Source of the DNA: Bacillota bacterium | GTDB lineage: Bacteria; Bacillota; Clostridia; Lachnospirales; Lachnospiraceae | Direction: 5' to 3' | Length of the DNA: 39,919 nt | Assembly (NCBI GenBank): GCA_023392995.1 | Contig: JAEWMZ010000229.1 | Span: forward strand, 1-39,919 | The notes under the pieces: model-generated | The model's input: the letters and a program-made list of their open reading frames with translations, nothing else | Databases searched by the model: none | What the model was told of the DNA's origin: nothing | Translations under genes and position numbers: made by a program | Part shown: one piece after another, positions 33,259 through 39,919 of the stretch | Layout: each line of letters begins with the position of its first letter | Position numbering within the stretch: the stretch's first letter is position 1

Positions 33259-33768
33259 CTAATTATTCTTTAGCTGTTGTATTTTTCTGCCGCATTTCCA
33301 TGCAACATGAAGGAAAGCGAATAGTAATAATGCAATTGCAAGACAGAAGATCCAGGATATGAGATTTTGCAGTTGAATTATAGATTTAATCTCAACGAAA
33401 AGACACAGTGTCTCTATGAAAGCGCCTACGAGAAAGAAGTGCAGCATTCGCCGATACTGTCTAAGCTTGGATTCCGTATCGGTATAGAGTTCGAAGCGCC
33501 CTTCCGATGCCTGCTTTCTAAGGTAGACCCAGCGGTACCACTGGGCGACAACCTCTACACCGACTTCCTCCATAAAGGAAAAAAAGTTTTGCTTATCTCC
33601 AGTCCAACTGTCCAGTAAATCTATCTGATAGATGTATTCTCCAGGTTTACAGGGAACAAAGGTATAATAACCCAGAAAGAACTTCTCCAAAGCCCAGCCC
33701 TGCTTTGCCATCTCATTAATCCATTGCTCTTCGGAGTCCTTATCATAATACAGTTTAAAAATTCTCAT
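33259..33768 (-). CDS. DUF2812 membrane protein
   Basis: This 169-residue protein begins with the DUF2812 pattern (EEQWINEMAKQGWALEKFFLGYYTFVP). It ends with two membrane spans (about 109-131 and 135-155) and a basic tail. DUF2812 proteins are often encoded next to PadR-type regulators and are poorly understood. Some are thought to act as membrane partners or anti-regulators. Here the start overlaps the PadR stop by four bases, so they are translationally coupled. A role in signalling to PadR is inferred from this linkage only. Confidence 0.85.
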   Translation of the reverse strand: MRIFKLYYDKDSEEQWINEMAKQGWALEKFFLGYYTFVPCKPGEYIYQIDLLDSWTGDKQNFFSFMEEVGVEVVAQWYRWVYLRKQASEGRFELYTDTESKLRQYRRMLHFFLVGAFIETLCLFVEIKSIIQLQNLISWIFCLAIALLLFAFLHVAWKCGRKIQQLKNN

Positions 33769-34082
33769 ATGACCTCCTCCATTAAACCAGCGTTGTTAAG
33801 TAATTCATTCAAACGATCCACTTCCTTTTGGAACATCTCTTTTCCGGAATCTGTGATCAGGTACTCCTTTTTCTTTCTGGAGCTTTTATCTTCACTATAT
33901 AACTGAATCCAACCTCTCGTCAGCATAGAATTAATAGCACCATACAAGGTACCAGGACCAAGGATAACCCTGGAATTTGTGATAGACTCTATCTCCTGTA
34001 TAATTCCGTAGCCATGGTTGGGTTTTCTTACAGAAAGTAGAATATAATAAAGTGCCTCTGTTAAGGGAATATTACTTTCCAT
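33765..34082 (-). CDS. PadR-family transcriptional repressor
   Basis: This protein of about 105 residues is a PadR winged helix. Typical parts are LTEALYYILLSVRKPNHGYGIIQEIE and LGPGTLYGAINSMLTRGWIQ, followed by KKEYLITDSGKEMF. I chose the ATG at 34082 because GGAGGAGG sits at proper distance; the frame can reach 34130 through sequence that is really the promoter. PadR proteins are usually dimeric repressors that regulate themselves and nearby transporters. The promoter carries repeated CGATATAT motifs as likely operators. The ABC-2 transporter genes downstream are a natural target. Confidence 0.93.
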   Translation of the reverse strand: MESNIPLTEALYYILLSVRKPNHGYGIIQEIESITNSRVILGPGTLYGAINSMLTRGWIQLYSEDKSSRKKKEYLITDSGKEMFQKEVDRLNELLNNAGLMEEVI

Positions 34083-34095
34083 GTGCATCCTCCTC

Positions 34096-34157
34096 CGATA
34101 TATCAGCTTACGATATATTGAATATATCACTTAACGATATATTTGTCAACGATATAT
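34096..34157 (-). promoter_or_regulatory. PadR promoter with four CGATATAT operator motifs
   Basis: On the reverse strand TTGACA (34144-34149), a 17-base spacer and TATATT (34121-34126) form a near-consensus promoter. CGATATAT occurs at 34096, 34111, 34135 and 34150, in two pairs each 15 bases apart, flanking the -10 and the -35. GATATAT-TGA-ATATATC (34112-34128) is a perfect palindrome over the -10. This fits PadR self-repression. Confidence 0.7.
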
Positions 34158-34232
34158 TCTGAAGTTTCTGGAATAATTTAGATAGGATAGAGAAATGCTT
34201 AATTAATCATTGAAATCTTTTAATATGAAGAA

Positions 34233-34408
34233 TATAATAAGGCGTAGCGAGTATGCTGCAAGCTCGCTTGCAAGCATGCGAACGGAGCTGAAGGACCATG
34301 AGCAAGGGTTAGGCTCATGGTATAATAAGGCGTAGCGAGTATGCTGCAAGCGAGCTTGCAAGCATGCGAAGGTGGCTGAAGGACCATGAGCGAGGGTTAG
34401 GCTTCTGG
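34233..34408. repeat. Two 88-bp tandem repeat units with hairpins, before murL
   Basis: Units at 34233-34320 and 34321-34408 are nearly identical and exactly adjacent. Each has a GCAAG/CTTGC hairpin and a CCATGAGC/GCTCATGG-type hairpin (the second is imperfect in unit 2). The hairpin core of unit 2 (GCAAGCGAGCTTGC) is the exact reverse complement of unit 1 (GCAAGCTCGCTTGC). The block lies 50 bases before murL. Confidence 0.8.
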
Positions 34409-34457
34409 TATAAAGTGTAGGGTTCCAAGGGAACGATAATAAAATATGGAGGCTTCC

Positions 34458-35831
34458 ATGCAAGATAAATTCAATGAATTGAGAGAAAAACATCTGGTTT
34501 TTACATACGACAAATATGACATTATTGATCAGGGAGATAAACTTGTTATCACCTATTATTTCAATATTGATGGATTAGCGGTATTTACACCGAAATGGGA
34601 ATTTCGAAAAAAGCATGCAGAGATAAATTATGAAAATGAGGAAACAGTAAACCAACTCGCGTTCCAGCTTGGCTTGGTGGAGTTAATCAGCTATTGGAAA
34701 TGTGCATGTCCCCCCACCGTGCGCATAAAAGCAGGTGAGCTAGATTCGGAGCAGATTGACTGGTGGAAGCAGCAGTATTATCTTGGGTTGGGTGAGTTCT
34801 TCTATACGAATAGGATTGAAACCAGCGTTCAGGAATTCATGCGGCTGGAAAGCTGTGGGGCTATCGAGAAAAAAGCTTACTTTAAATCAGAAAAAATTAA
34901 AAATGGATGTATGATTCCTATCGGAGGAGGCAAGGATTCTGTTGTAACACTGGAGTTATTAAGCAGTCGAAAAGAGAGTAATCTGTGCTTTATGATTAAT
35001 AAAAAGCTCACCTCCCTTTCATGTGCTGCTGCGGCAGGTTATCAGGAGGCGGATATTTTAGTAGTTAACCGCAGTCTGGATGGGAATTTACTGACACTGA
35101 ATCAGAAAGGGTATTTGAATGGTCATACACCGTTTTCTGCTATCGTGGCTTTTTCCTCCGTTTTGTCTGCCTATCTTCATGACAAGGAATATGTGGTACT
35201 GTCCAACGAAGCCAGTGCCAATGAGAGTACAGTGGAAGGAACAGAGGTGAATCATCAGTACTCCAAGTCCTATAAATTTGAACTGGATTTTATCAATTAT
35301 GAAAAGAAATATGTAAACAGCGGAGTGCATTACTTTAGTTTACTTCGCCCCTTTAGTGAGTTTCAGATTGCAAAGTTTTTTGCAAGACAGGAGAAATATC
35401 ATTTTATTTTTCATAGCTGTAATGTAGGAAGTAAAAAGGATCAGTGGTGCGGAGCCTGTTCAAAATGCTTGTTTGTGTATATTATTCTGTCACCCTTTAT
35501 AGCCCTTGACCGTTTAACACAGATTTTTGGTACGGATATGTTAAATCAGGAGAATCTCCTTCCTATCTTTGATCAGTTGATTGGAGCAGCCCCGGAGAAG
35601 CCCTTTGAATGTGTGGGAACCTGTGATGAAGTAAATACAGCTATTTGTATGGTGATTCATCGTTCTATTGAAAAGGGAGAGAAACTGCCTAAGCTCTATG
35701 AATATTATAAGAGTAAGGAACAGTATAAGGCTTATATTCAGACAGAGAATCCCTATCTATCTTATTATAATGAAGAAAACTCAGTACCGGAGGAGCTGGT
35801 AGAACAGCTGAAGGAACGGATGCTCATCTAG
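34458..35831 (+). CDS. murL: UDP-MurNAc-L-Ala-L-Glu epimerase (MurL)
   Basis: The protein has about 457 residues. It has an ATP-pyrophosphatase-type P-loop GGGKDSVVTLELL (about 156-168), VVLSNEASANEST, and the cysteine cluster WCGACSKCLF. This combination, and the murD2 gene 132 bases downstream, match the MurL family. In that family the enzyme uses ATP and Mg2+ to convert the terminal L-Glu of UDP-MurNAc-L-Ala-L-Glu to D-Glu. I chose the ATG at 34458 because GGAGG lies 5 bases upstream; the ATG at 34446 has no good site. Together with MurD2 this gives an alternative to glutamate racemase plus MurD in the cytoplasmic steps of peptidoglycan synthesis. Assignment is by recalled family motifs and context, not by a search. 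Confidence 0.82.
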   Translation: MQDKFNELREKHLVFTYDKYDIIDQGDKLVITYYFNIDGLAVFTPKWEFRKKHAEINYENEETVNQLAFQLGLVELISYWKCACPPTVRIKAGELDSEQIDWWKQQYYLGLGEFFYTNRIETSVQEFMRLESCGAIEKKAYFKSEKIKNGCMIPIGGGKDSVVTLELLSSRKESNLCFMINKKLTSLSCAAAAGYQEADILVVNRSLDGNLLTLNQKGYLNGHTPFSAIVAFSSVLSAYLHDKEYVVLSNEASANESTVEGTEVNHQYSKSYKFELDFINYEKKYVNSGVHYFSLLRPFSEFQIAKFFARQEKYHFIFHSCNVGSKKDQWCGACSKCLFVYIILSPFIALDRLTQIFGTDMLNQENLLPIFDQLIGAAPEKPFECVGTCDEVNTAICMVIHRSIEKGEKLPKLYEYYKSKEQYKAYIQTENPYLSYYNEENSVPEELVEQLKERMLI

Positions 35832-35963
35832 TTTAAGAAGGTTTAAGGGCAGGAAAAGACTGCTTTCATGGATTATCAAACGCAAGAATTTTAAAAGACG
35901 ATAGCTTGATCGGCTCTTATTTACTTGTCATTAATCAAAGGATATGCTTGAAAAGAGGTAGAA

Positions 35964-37313
35964 ATGATTACTCAAATATGTGAAAAACTTAAAAATAAAA
36001 AGGTATTGCTGCTGGGTTTTGGCAGAGAGGGAAGATCCACCTATCAATTTATCAGGAAGTTCCTGCCGGATATGCAGTTTGGAATTTATGATAAAAATGA
36101 AATACAGGAATCACTGGAAAACGTTACCCTGTATAACGGAAATTCTTATCAGGACATTCTTGCGGATTATGATATGATAATAAAAAGTCCGGGGATTGTA
36201 TTTAACAGTAAGGACAGCGCAGATTATAAGAAATTAACCTCCCAGACGGATCTGTTTTTGGAGTTTTATCGGGAGCAGACCATTGGAATTACTGGCACTA
36301 AGGGGAAGAGCACAACCTCCTCTCTGGTTTACCATGTGATTCATAGCAGCGGAAGGGATGCGCGCCTGGTAGGGAACATTGGTGTTCCGGTGTTTAATGT
36401 ATTAGAAGAGATTAATGAGAAGACTCTGATTGTGTTTGAACTTTCTTCCCATCAGTTGGAGCATGTAACGCATTCTCCCCATATTGGATTGCATTTGAAC
36501 CTGTATCAGGAGCATTTGGATCATTATGGAACTTTTGAAAAGTATGCTGCTGCGAAAGAAAATATTTATAAATTTATGCAAAAGGGAGATCTTCTGATCT
36601 ATAACAAAGAGTTTCTTACACCTTCGAGACATTTGAAAGCAGCAGTGATTACTCTTTCTGACCGGGACGATGATTCGGATGTAACCGTGAAGGAGAATCA
36701 TATCTATTTTAAAGATCAGCATATTGAAATCATCGATGACGAGATTTTGCTGAAGGGACATCATAATGTTTACAATATAGCAGCAGCCTATAGTATAGCT
36801 AATTATATTGGGGTGGATAACCACAGCTTCTATGAAGCGGTAAAAACCTTTCAGCCCCTTCCTCATCGAATGGAATATGTGGCAGTTATCGATGGAATAA
36901 CCTTTTATAATGATTCCATTTCTACCATCTGTGAGACTACCATTCAGGCGGTTATGAGCATCAGAAATATTGATACCGTGATCCTGGGCGGAATGGATCG
37001 TGGGATTGAATATAAGCCTTTGGTGGATTATCTTTTAGACTCGGAGATTAGAAATATCATATTAATGCCGGATACCGGATATCGGATTCAGACTTTAATT
37101 GCAAATACCGATAAGCCGTCACAAGATAAGAATATTGTACCTGTTGCCAACGTAGAAGAGGCTGTGCATAAAGCAAAAGAGATCACAAAGAAGGGCATGA
37201 CATGCTTGTTCTCACCAGCGGCGGCCAGCTATGGGTTCTTTAAGAATTTCGAGGATCGCGGCGAGGTGTTTAAAAAGTTTGTTCTAAGTAAGGAAACAGT
37301 ACTTCAAAATTAG
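35964..37313 (+). CDS. murD2: Mur ligase: UDP-MurNAc-L-Ala--L-Glu ligase (MurD2)
   Basis: This 449-residue protein is a three-domain Mur ligase. The N-terminal part has VLLLGFGREGRSTYQFI. The central domain has the P-loop GITGTKGKSTTSSL (about 108-121), VFELSSHQLEHV, and HLDHYGTFEKYAAAKENIYKF, with the Lys expected to be carbamylated. The C-terminal domain has LPHRMEYVAVIDGITFYNDS and LFSPAAASYGFFKNFEDRGEVF. It is a MurD relative, and next to MurL it is best read as MurD2, which adds L-Glu rather than D-Glu. An ordinary MurD is the alternative; the neighbour decides. GAGGT precedes the ATG. Confidence 0.85.
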   Translation: MITQICEKLKNKKVLLLGFGREGRSTYQFIRKFLPDMQFGIYDKNEIQESLENVTLYNGNSYQDILADYDMIIKSPGIVFNSKDSADYKKLTSQTDLFLEFYREQTIGITGTKGKSTTSSLVYHVIHSSGRDARLVGNIGVPVFNVLEEINEKTLIVFELSSHQLEHVTHSPHIGLHLNLYQEHLDHYGTFEKYAAAKENIYKFMQKGDLLIYNKEFLTPSRHLKAAVITLSDRDDDSDVTVKENHIYFKDQHIEIIDDEILLKGHHNVYNIAAAYSIANYIGVDNHSFYEAVKTFQPLPHRMEYVAVIDGITFYNDSISTICETTIQAVMSIRNIDTVILGGMDRGIEYKPLVDYLLDSEIRNIILMPDTGYRIQTLIANTDKPSQDKNIVPVANVEEAVHKAKEITKKGMTCLFSPAAASYGFFKNFEDRGEVFKKFVLSKETVLQN

Positions 37314-37434
37314 GATAACTTTTGCAAAATACAAGCAGAAGTAGTTCCATGAATTTTGCTTCTGTGTGATCTATACTATAAGTTCAGATTCACTATCATA
37401 ATAGAAACCAAGGTTATATCCCATATAAATTGTG

Positions 37435-37572
37435 AAGGCTGTCGCATAATGCAGCAATGGGAATATGACTTACCATAATATACTTTTGACGGATATGTTA
37501 TTACGGATGTCTGTCAATCTGTGTGCGAGGTAAGTCATATCCTCAGGGCAGTATTATGCCTCAGCCTTTTTG
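37435..37572. repeat. Long palindromic element, copy 2, after murD2
   Basis: AAGGCTG-TC-GCATAAT (37435-37450) pairs with ATTATGC-CT-CAGCCTT (37553-37568), the outer stem ending in a T-run. Inside, ATATGACTTACC (37463-37474) pairs with GGTAAGTCATAT (37529-37540), and TTGAC/GTCAA forms a small apical hairpin. The left arm matches the element at 12938-13023. It can act as the murD2 terminator. From 37573 to 37800 I see AT-rich DNA with no other clear feature. Confidence 0.65.
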
Positions 37573-37800
37573 TTATGCACTTTTTTCCTCCCTTACTCCT
37601 TGTCGGGCATTAGCCAGTCATCTTAAGCTATGTTATTGGTTAACATCGTAAGCTTATATTGTATACTTGAAAAGAGGTACCGATCTATTCAAAGCAATGT
37701 GCCTATATGTGCCTCATTTTGATCAAATAACTAAAAAAATAATATTTAACAATAAAAACAACAGTTTCATGCATCTATATGATTAGAGAGGAGGGAACTG

Positions 37801-38265
37801 ATGGGAATTAGTAAACAGGATTATGTCACACAAATGGAAAAGTACAAGAAATGCTTATACCGGGTCGCATACAGTTATATGAAAGATAAGACACTTGCCC
37901 TTGATGTACTCGATGAAGCCGTTTACAAAGGATACATCAACCGTGGTAAATTAAGAAATGAGGAGTATTTTAAAACCTGGCTTACCCGGATTCTCGTGAA
38001 TGAATGCTTGCAACAGCTGCGTAAGAAGAAGCGGGAGATATTAATTGACCAAATTCCGGAGGAAGCGGTAGAAGCATTGGATACGCTCCCGATCAAGGAG
38101 GCACTGAACAAGCTATCGCAGGAACTGGCAAGTATCATCTATCTTCGCTTCTTTGGCGGGTATACGCTGGCAGAAACGGCTGTAATTCTTGATGTCCCAC
38201 AAGGGACAGTAGCAACAAGAGAGCGAAGGGCATTGGCATTGTTAAAACTAGAATTAACAGAATAG
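37801..38265 (+). CDS. ECF-type RNA polymerase sigma factor (SigV-like)
   Basis: This 154-residue protein has sigma region 2 (KKCLYRVAYSYMKDKTLALDVLDEAVYKGY, then YFKTWLTRILVNECLQQLRK) and region 4 (LASIIYLRFFGGYTLAETAVILDVPQGTVATRERRAL). That is the full ECF layout. The GAGGAGGG site is 5 bases before the ATG. The next gene is its membrane anti-sigma factor, so the pair forms a cell-surface stress switch. ECF factors of this type in Firmicutes often respond to envelope damage. I could not identify a convincing ECF autopromoter upstream. Confidence 0.93.
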   Translation: MGISKQDYVTQMEKYKKCLYRVAYSYMKDKTLALDVLDEAVYKGYINRGKLRNEEYFKTWLTRILVNECLQQLRKKKREILIDQIPEEAVEALDTLPIKEALNKLSQELASIIYLRFFGGYTLAETAVILDVPQGTVATRERRALALLKLELTE

Positions 38266-38303
38266 GCAAGAAATAGCCCATTGGCGGCAGAATGGAGATT
38301 ACT

Positions 38304-39686
38304 ATGAATCAAGGTGGTTATATGGAATACGAAGATATGATAAAAAACACAATTGAATATCCGGCAGAGCTGGATGATATGGAAAAACGGCTTCACAAAA
38401 AAATCCGGAAGAGACTTGTGAGACGTTGCTACACTGGTATGGGAGTATTCGTAGGGATACTTGTACTCTTTACTTCGCTGATCAATACGTCTGCGGTGAT
38501 CGCGCAAGCAGTGGACAAAATCCCTGTCCTTGGCAATTTGTCTGCCTATGTAAAATTTGACAAGGGGTTGCAAAACTCCGTAAAGAATGGATATGTGCAG
38601 GAGGTGAATTTAGAACAGGAGTCCAATGGATATACCTTGAAAATGCCTTGTGTAGTTGCTGACAGTAAACGACTGGTGATGTTTTTTGAATTACCGGAGA
38701 GTGTGATGAACCCGGATAATGCAGATTTATATGAGGTTGTTATTGATAATGAGTTTCTGAATGAGTTGGATATAGTAGGCGTCGACCTGCAGAAAAATAA
38801 TAAGGAATATGGATCAGCATCCAGCGGAGTGCAAAGTATCAGCATACGTTCCGGGGATGCTATGATTCCGCAGGACATAACGATACCAGTCTCTTTGGTA
38901 AAGCTATTTACTACATCCAAGATTTATGATGGATCAGACGACTCTTTTGATTATGTGGAGGGGGAACCAACGGTTTTGGCTTCCTATGAATTTAAACTTC
39001 ATTTAAATGACTATCCCGAACCGAAAATAATCGAGTTAAATCAGGAGGTTCACGTGCTGGGTCAGCCCGTAAAGATTCACACCATAACCCAATATCCTAC
39101 CGGAATTGAAATCAAAGCAACAGCACCTAATAACGGTGCTGCGGTTATCAGCGGCTTGGAGATCAAAGGGGTTGATGAGAGCGGTAATACCTGGGGGAGG
39201 CCGGAGGGCAGCCGACCCGCGGTGACCTATAGGAAGGATCCAGTGGAAATAACATACTATCTGGAGTGTGATTATTTCAAAGAAGAAGCTTTAAGGGGCT
39301 TGGAAATTACGGGTGCAGGGATGTTTTTGAAGGAAGATCGGATAGTGACCATCGATTTACTGAATCAAACAATGACACCGGCTGCCTCCGATCTATATAT
39401 TAAGAGAATTCAAAGAGTAGGAGATGTTGCCCAAGTTACTTTTGAATCAACAATTGCCCAGCTGAGTATAGAAGATTTTACAGATATATATGTATTTTCA
39501 CATCGTTATGAGGATGGAAAAGGCAATGTTTATTTCATGGATATTCAAAGTGGAGGTAGGCTTGGAGGTAAAATGCAATACAATATATCCGTAGTCTGGC
39601 CTGAGGATAATCAGGTGGTGTTAGAAAGGGACTCGGCACCAATTAAGAAGCTGGAGAATCCGGTCAAAGTCTCATGGAGCAGGTAA
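38304..39686 (+). CDS. DUF4179 anti-sigma factor
   Basis: This protein of about 460 residues has a short, charged inside part (about 40 residues, IEYPAELDDMEKRLHKKIRKRLVRR), one membrane span (MGVFVGILVLFTSLINTSAV) and a large outside domain. The outside part starts VDKIPVLGNLSAYVKFD, which is the DUF4179 pattern, followed by beta-rich sequence. It is the expected partner of the ECF sigma factor, holding it at the membrane until a signal arrives. Three starts are possible (38292, 38304, 38322). I prefer 38304 with GGAG 6 bases upstream, but this is uncertain. A terminator follows. Confidence 0.88.
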   Translation: MNQGGYMEYEDMIKNTIEYPAELDDMEKRLHKKIRKRLVRRCYTGMGVFVGILVLFTSLINTSAVIAQAVDKIPVLGNLSAYVKFDKGLQNSVKNGYVQEVNLEQESNGYTLKMPCVVADSKRLVMFFELPESVMNPDNADLYEVVIDNEFLNELDIVGVDLQKNNKEYGSASSGVQSISIRSGDAMIPQDITIPVSLVKLFTTSKIYDGSDDSFDYVEGEPTVLASYEFKLHLNDYPEPKIIELNQEVHVLGQPVKIHTITQYPTGIEIKATAPNNGAAVISGLEIKGVDESGNTWGRPEGSRPAVTYRKDPVEITYYLECDYFKEEALRGLEITGAGMFLKEDRIVTIDLLNQTMTPAASDLYIKRIQRVGDVAQVTFESTIAQLSIEDFTDIYVFSHRYEDGKGNVYFMDIQSGGRLGGKMQYNISVVWPEDNQVVLERDSAPIKKLENPVKVSWSR

Positions 39687-39719
39687 TCGGACCGCAGACA
39701 TTATTTAATACTAGTGGGT

Positions 39720-39753
39720 CACAAGAAGGAAACTTCTTGTGGCTTTCTATTTT
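39720..39753 (+). terminator. Rho-independent terminator after the anti-sigma gene
   Basis: CACAAGAAG (39720-39728) and CTTCTTGTG (39733-39741) form a perfect stem with a GAAA loop, followed by a T-rich tract. It also separates this operon from the convergent flagellin gene. Confidence 0.75.
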
Positions 39754-39919
39754 ATTGAAGCAGACTAAGGATATTTTTAGCATTATTATTTGATTGTGCC
39801 ATAATACTTTGACCGACCTGGGTTAATATATTTGCTTTCGAGAGAGCAACCATTTCTTTTGCCATATCCAGGTCGCGGATTCTGGATTCAGAAGCGGTCA
39901 GATTCTCAGAGGTATTTTT
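39752..39919 (-). CDS. Flagellin, C-terminal end (5' part beyond the window)
   Basis: The reverse strand from the right edge reads NTSENLTASESRIRDLDMAK, then EMVALSKANILTQVGQSIMA and QSNNNAKNILSLLQ before TAA. This is the classical C-terminal D0 helix of flagellin (ASESRIRDxDMAxE and ILxQxGxxxLAQAN pattern). Only about 55 residues are in the window. It supports a motile organism, in line with the chemotaxis genes at the other end. Confidence 0.93.
   Translation of the reverse strand, partial: KNTSENLTASESRIRDLDMAKEMVALSKANILTQVGQSIMAQSNNNAKNILSLLQ

Noticed and set aside
34203..34493. 96-codon reverse-strand frame across the 88-bp repeats
   Set aside because: The frame stays open because of the repeated sequence; no ribosome binding site and no protein-like composition.

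Overview
The window looks like a piece of a motile, spore-forming, anaerobic Firmicutes chromosome, most likely a Lachnospiraceae/Lachnoclostridium-type Clostridia. The signs are AGGAGG-type ribosome binding sites in front of nearly every gene, short intergenic spaces, several TTG/GTG starts, a flagellin and chemotaxis genes, a SPOR-domain amidase resembling the sporulation enzyme CwlC, an OadB-type sodium-pump subunit, a PadR/DUF2812 pair, LytTR and AraC regulators, and an ECF sigma factor with a DUF4179 anti-sigma factor. This lineage call is inference; there is no rRNA in the window. I saw no tRNA, CRISPR array, phage module or intact insertion sequence.

Layout. (1) 1-2.7 kb: a chemoreceptor cut by the left edge, a CheW-like coupling protein and an HD-GYP protein. 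(2) 2.7-10.9 kb: an AraC-family regulator divergent from an iron-siderophore-type import operon with two tandem paralogous binding lipoproteins, two FecCD permeases, an ATPase, and an exporter-fold ABC half-transporter coupled to the ATPase by an ATGA overlap. The shared control region holds 21-bp-spaced direct repeats and GTTAG-N6-CTAAC palindromes. (3) 11.2-14.8 kb: a cobalamin riboswitch followed by the cobalt ECF transporter cbiM-cbiN-cbiQ-cbiO. (4) 14.9-15.8 kb: carbamate kinase, reverse strand. (5) 16.1-21.2 kb: a two-component system with a large FtsX-type ABC permease and its ATPase, with short tandem repeats behind two of the genes. (6) 21.3-22.3 kb: a small ORF, a LytTR response regulator and the collapsed remnant of its sensor kinase. 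(7) 22.4-25.1 kb: D-lyxose isomerase and a nitroreductase-like protein (reverse), then the SPOR amidase. (8) 25.3-28.3 kb, reverse: a leader RNA with a terminator, a 52-residue OadG-like protein, OadB, and a class I isoprenoid-synthase-like protein. (9) 28.5-29.1 kb: uridine kinase. (10) 29.4-34.1 kb, reverse: PadR regulator, DUF2812 protein, and a NatA/YhaQ-type ATPase with two ABC-2 permeases. (11) 34.2-37.6 kb: a structured tandem repeat, then murL and murD2, an alternative route to D-glutamate in peptidoglycan. (12) 37.8-39.9 kb: ECF sigma factor, DUF4179 anti-sigma factor and the 3' end of a flagellin gene.

Most ORFs are ordinary members of known families. The parts that most repay a second look are the murL-murD2 pair and the 88-bp tandem repeat before it, the two-layer regulation of the siderophore-type operon, the leader RNA in front of the OadG/OadB genes, the degenerate sensor kinase, and several dispersed palindromic elements. 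Two of these (12.94-13.02 kb and 37.44-37.57 kb) appear to be related copies of one family.
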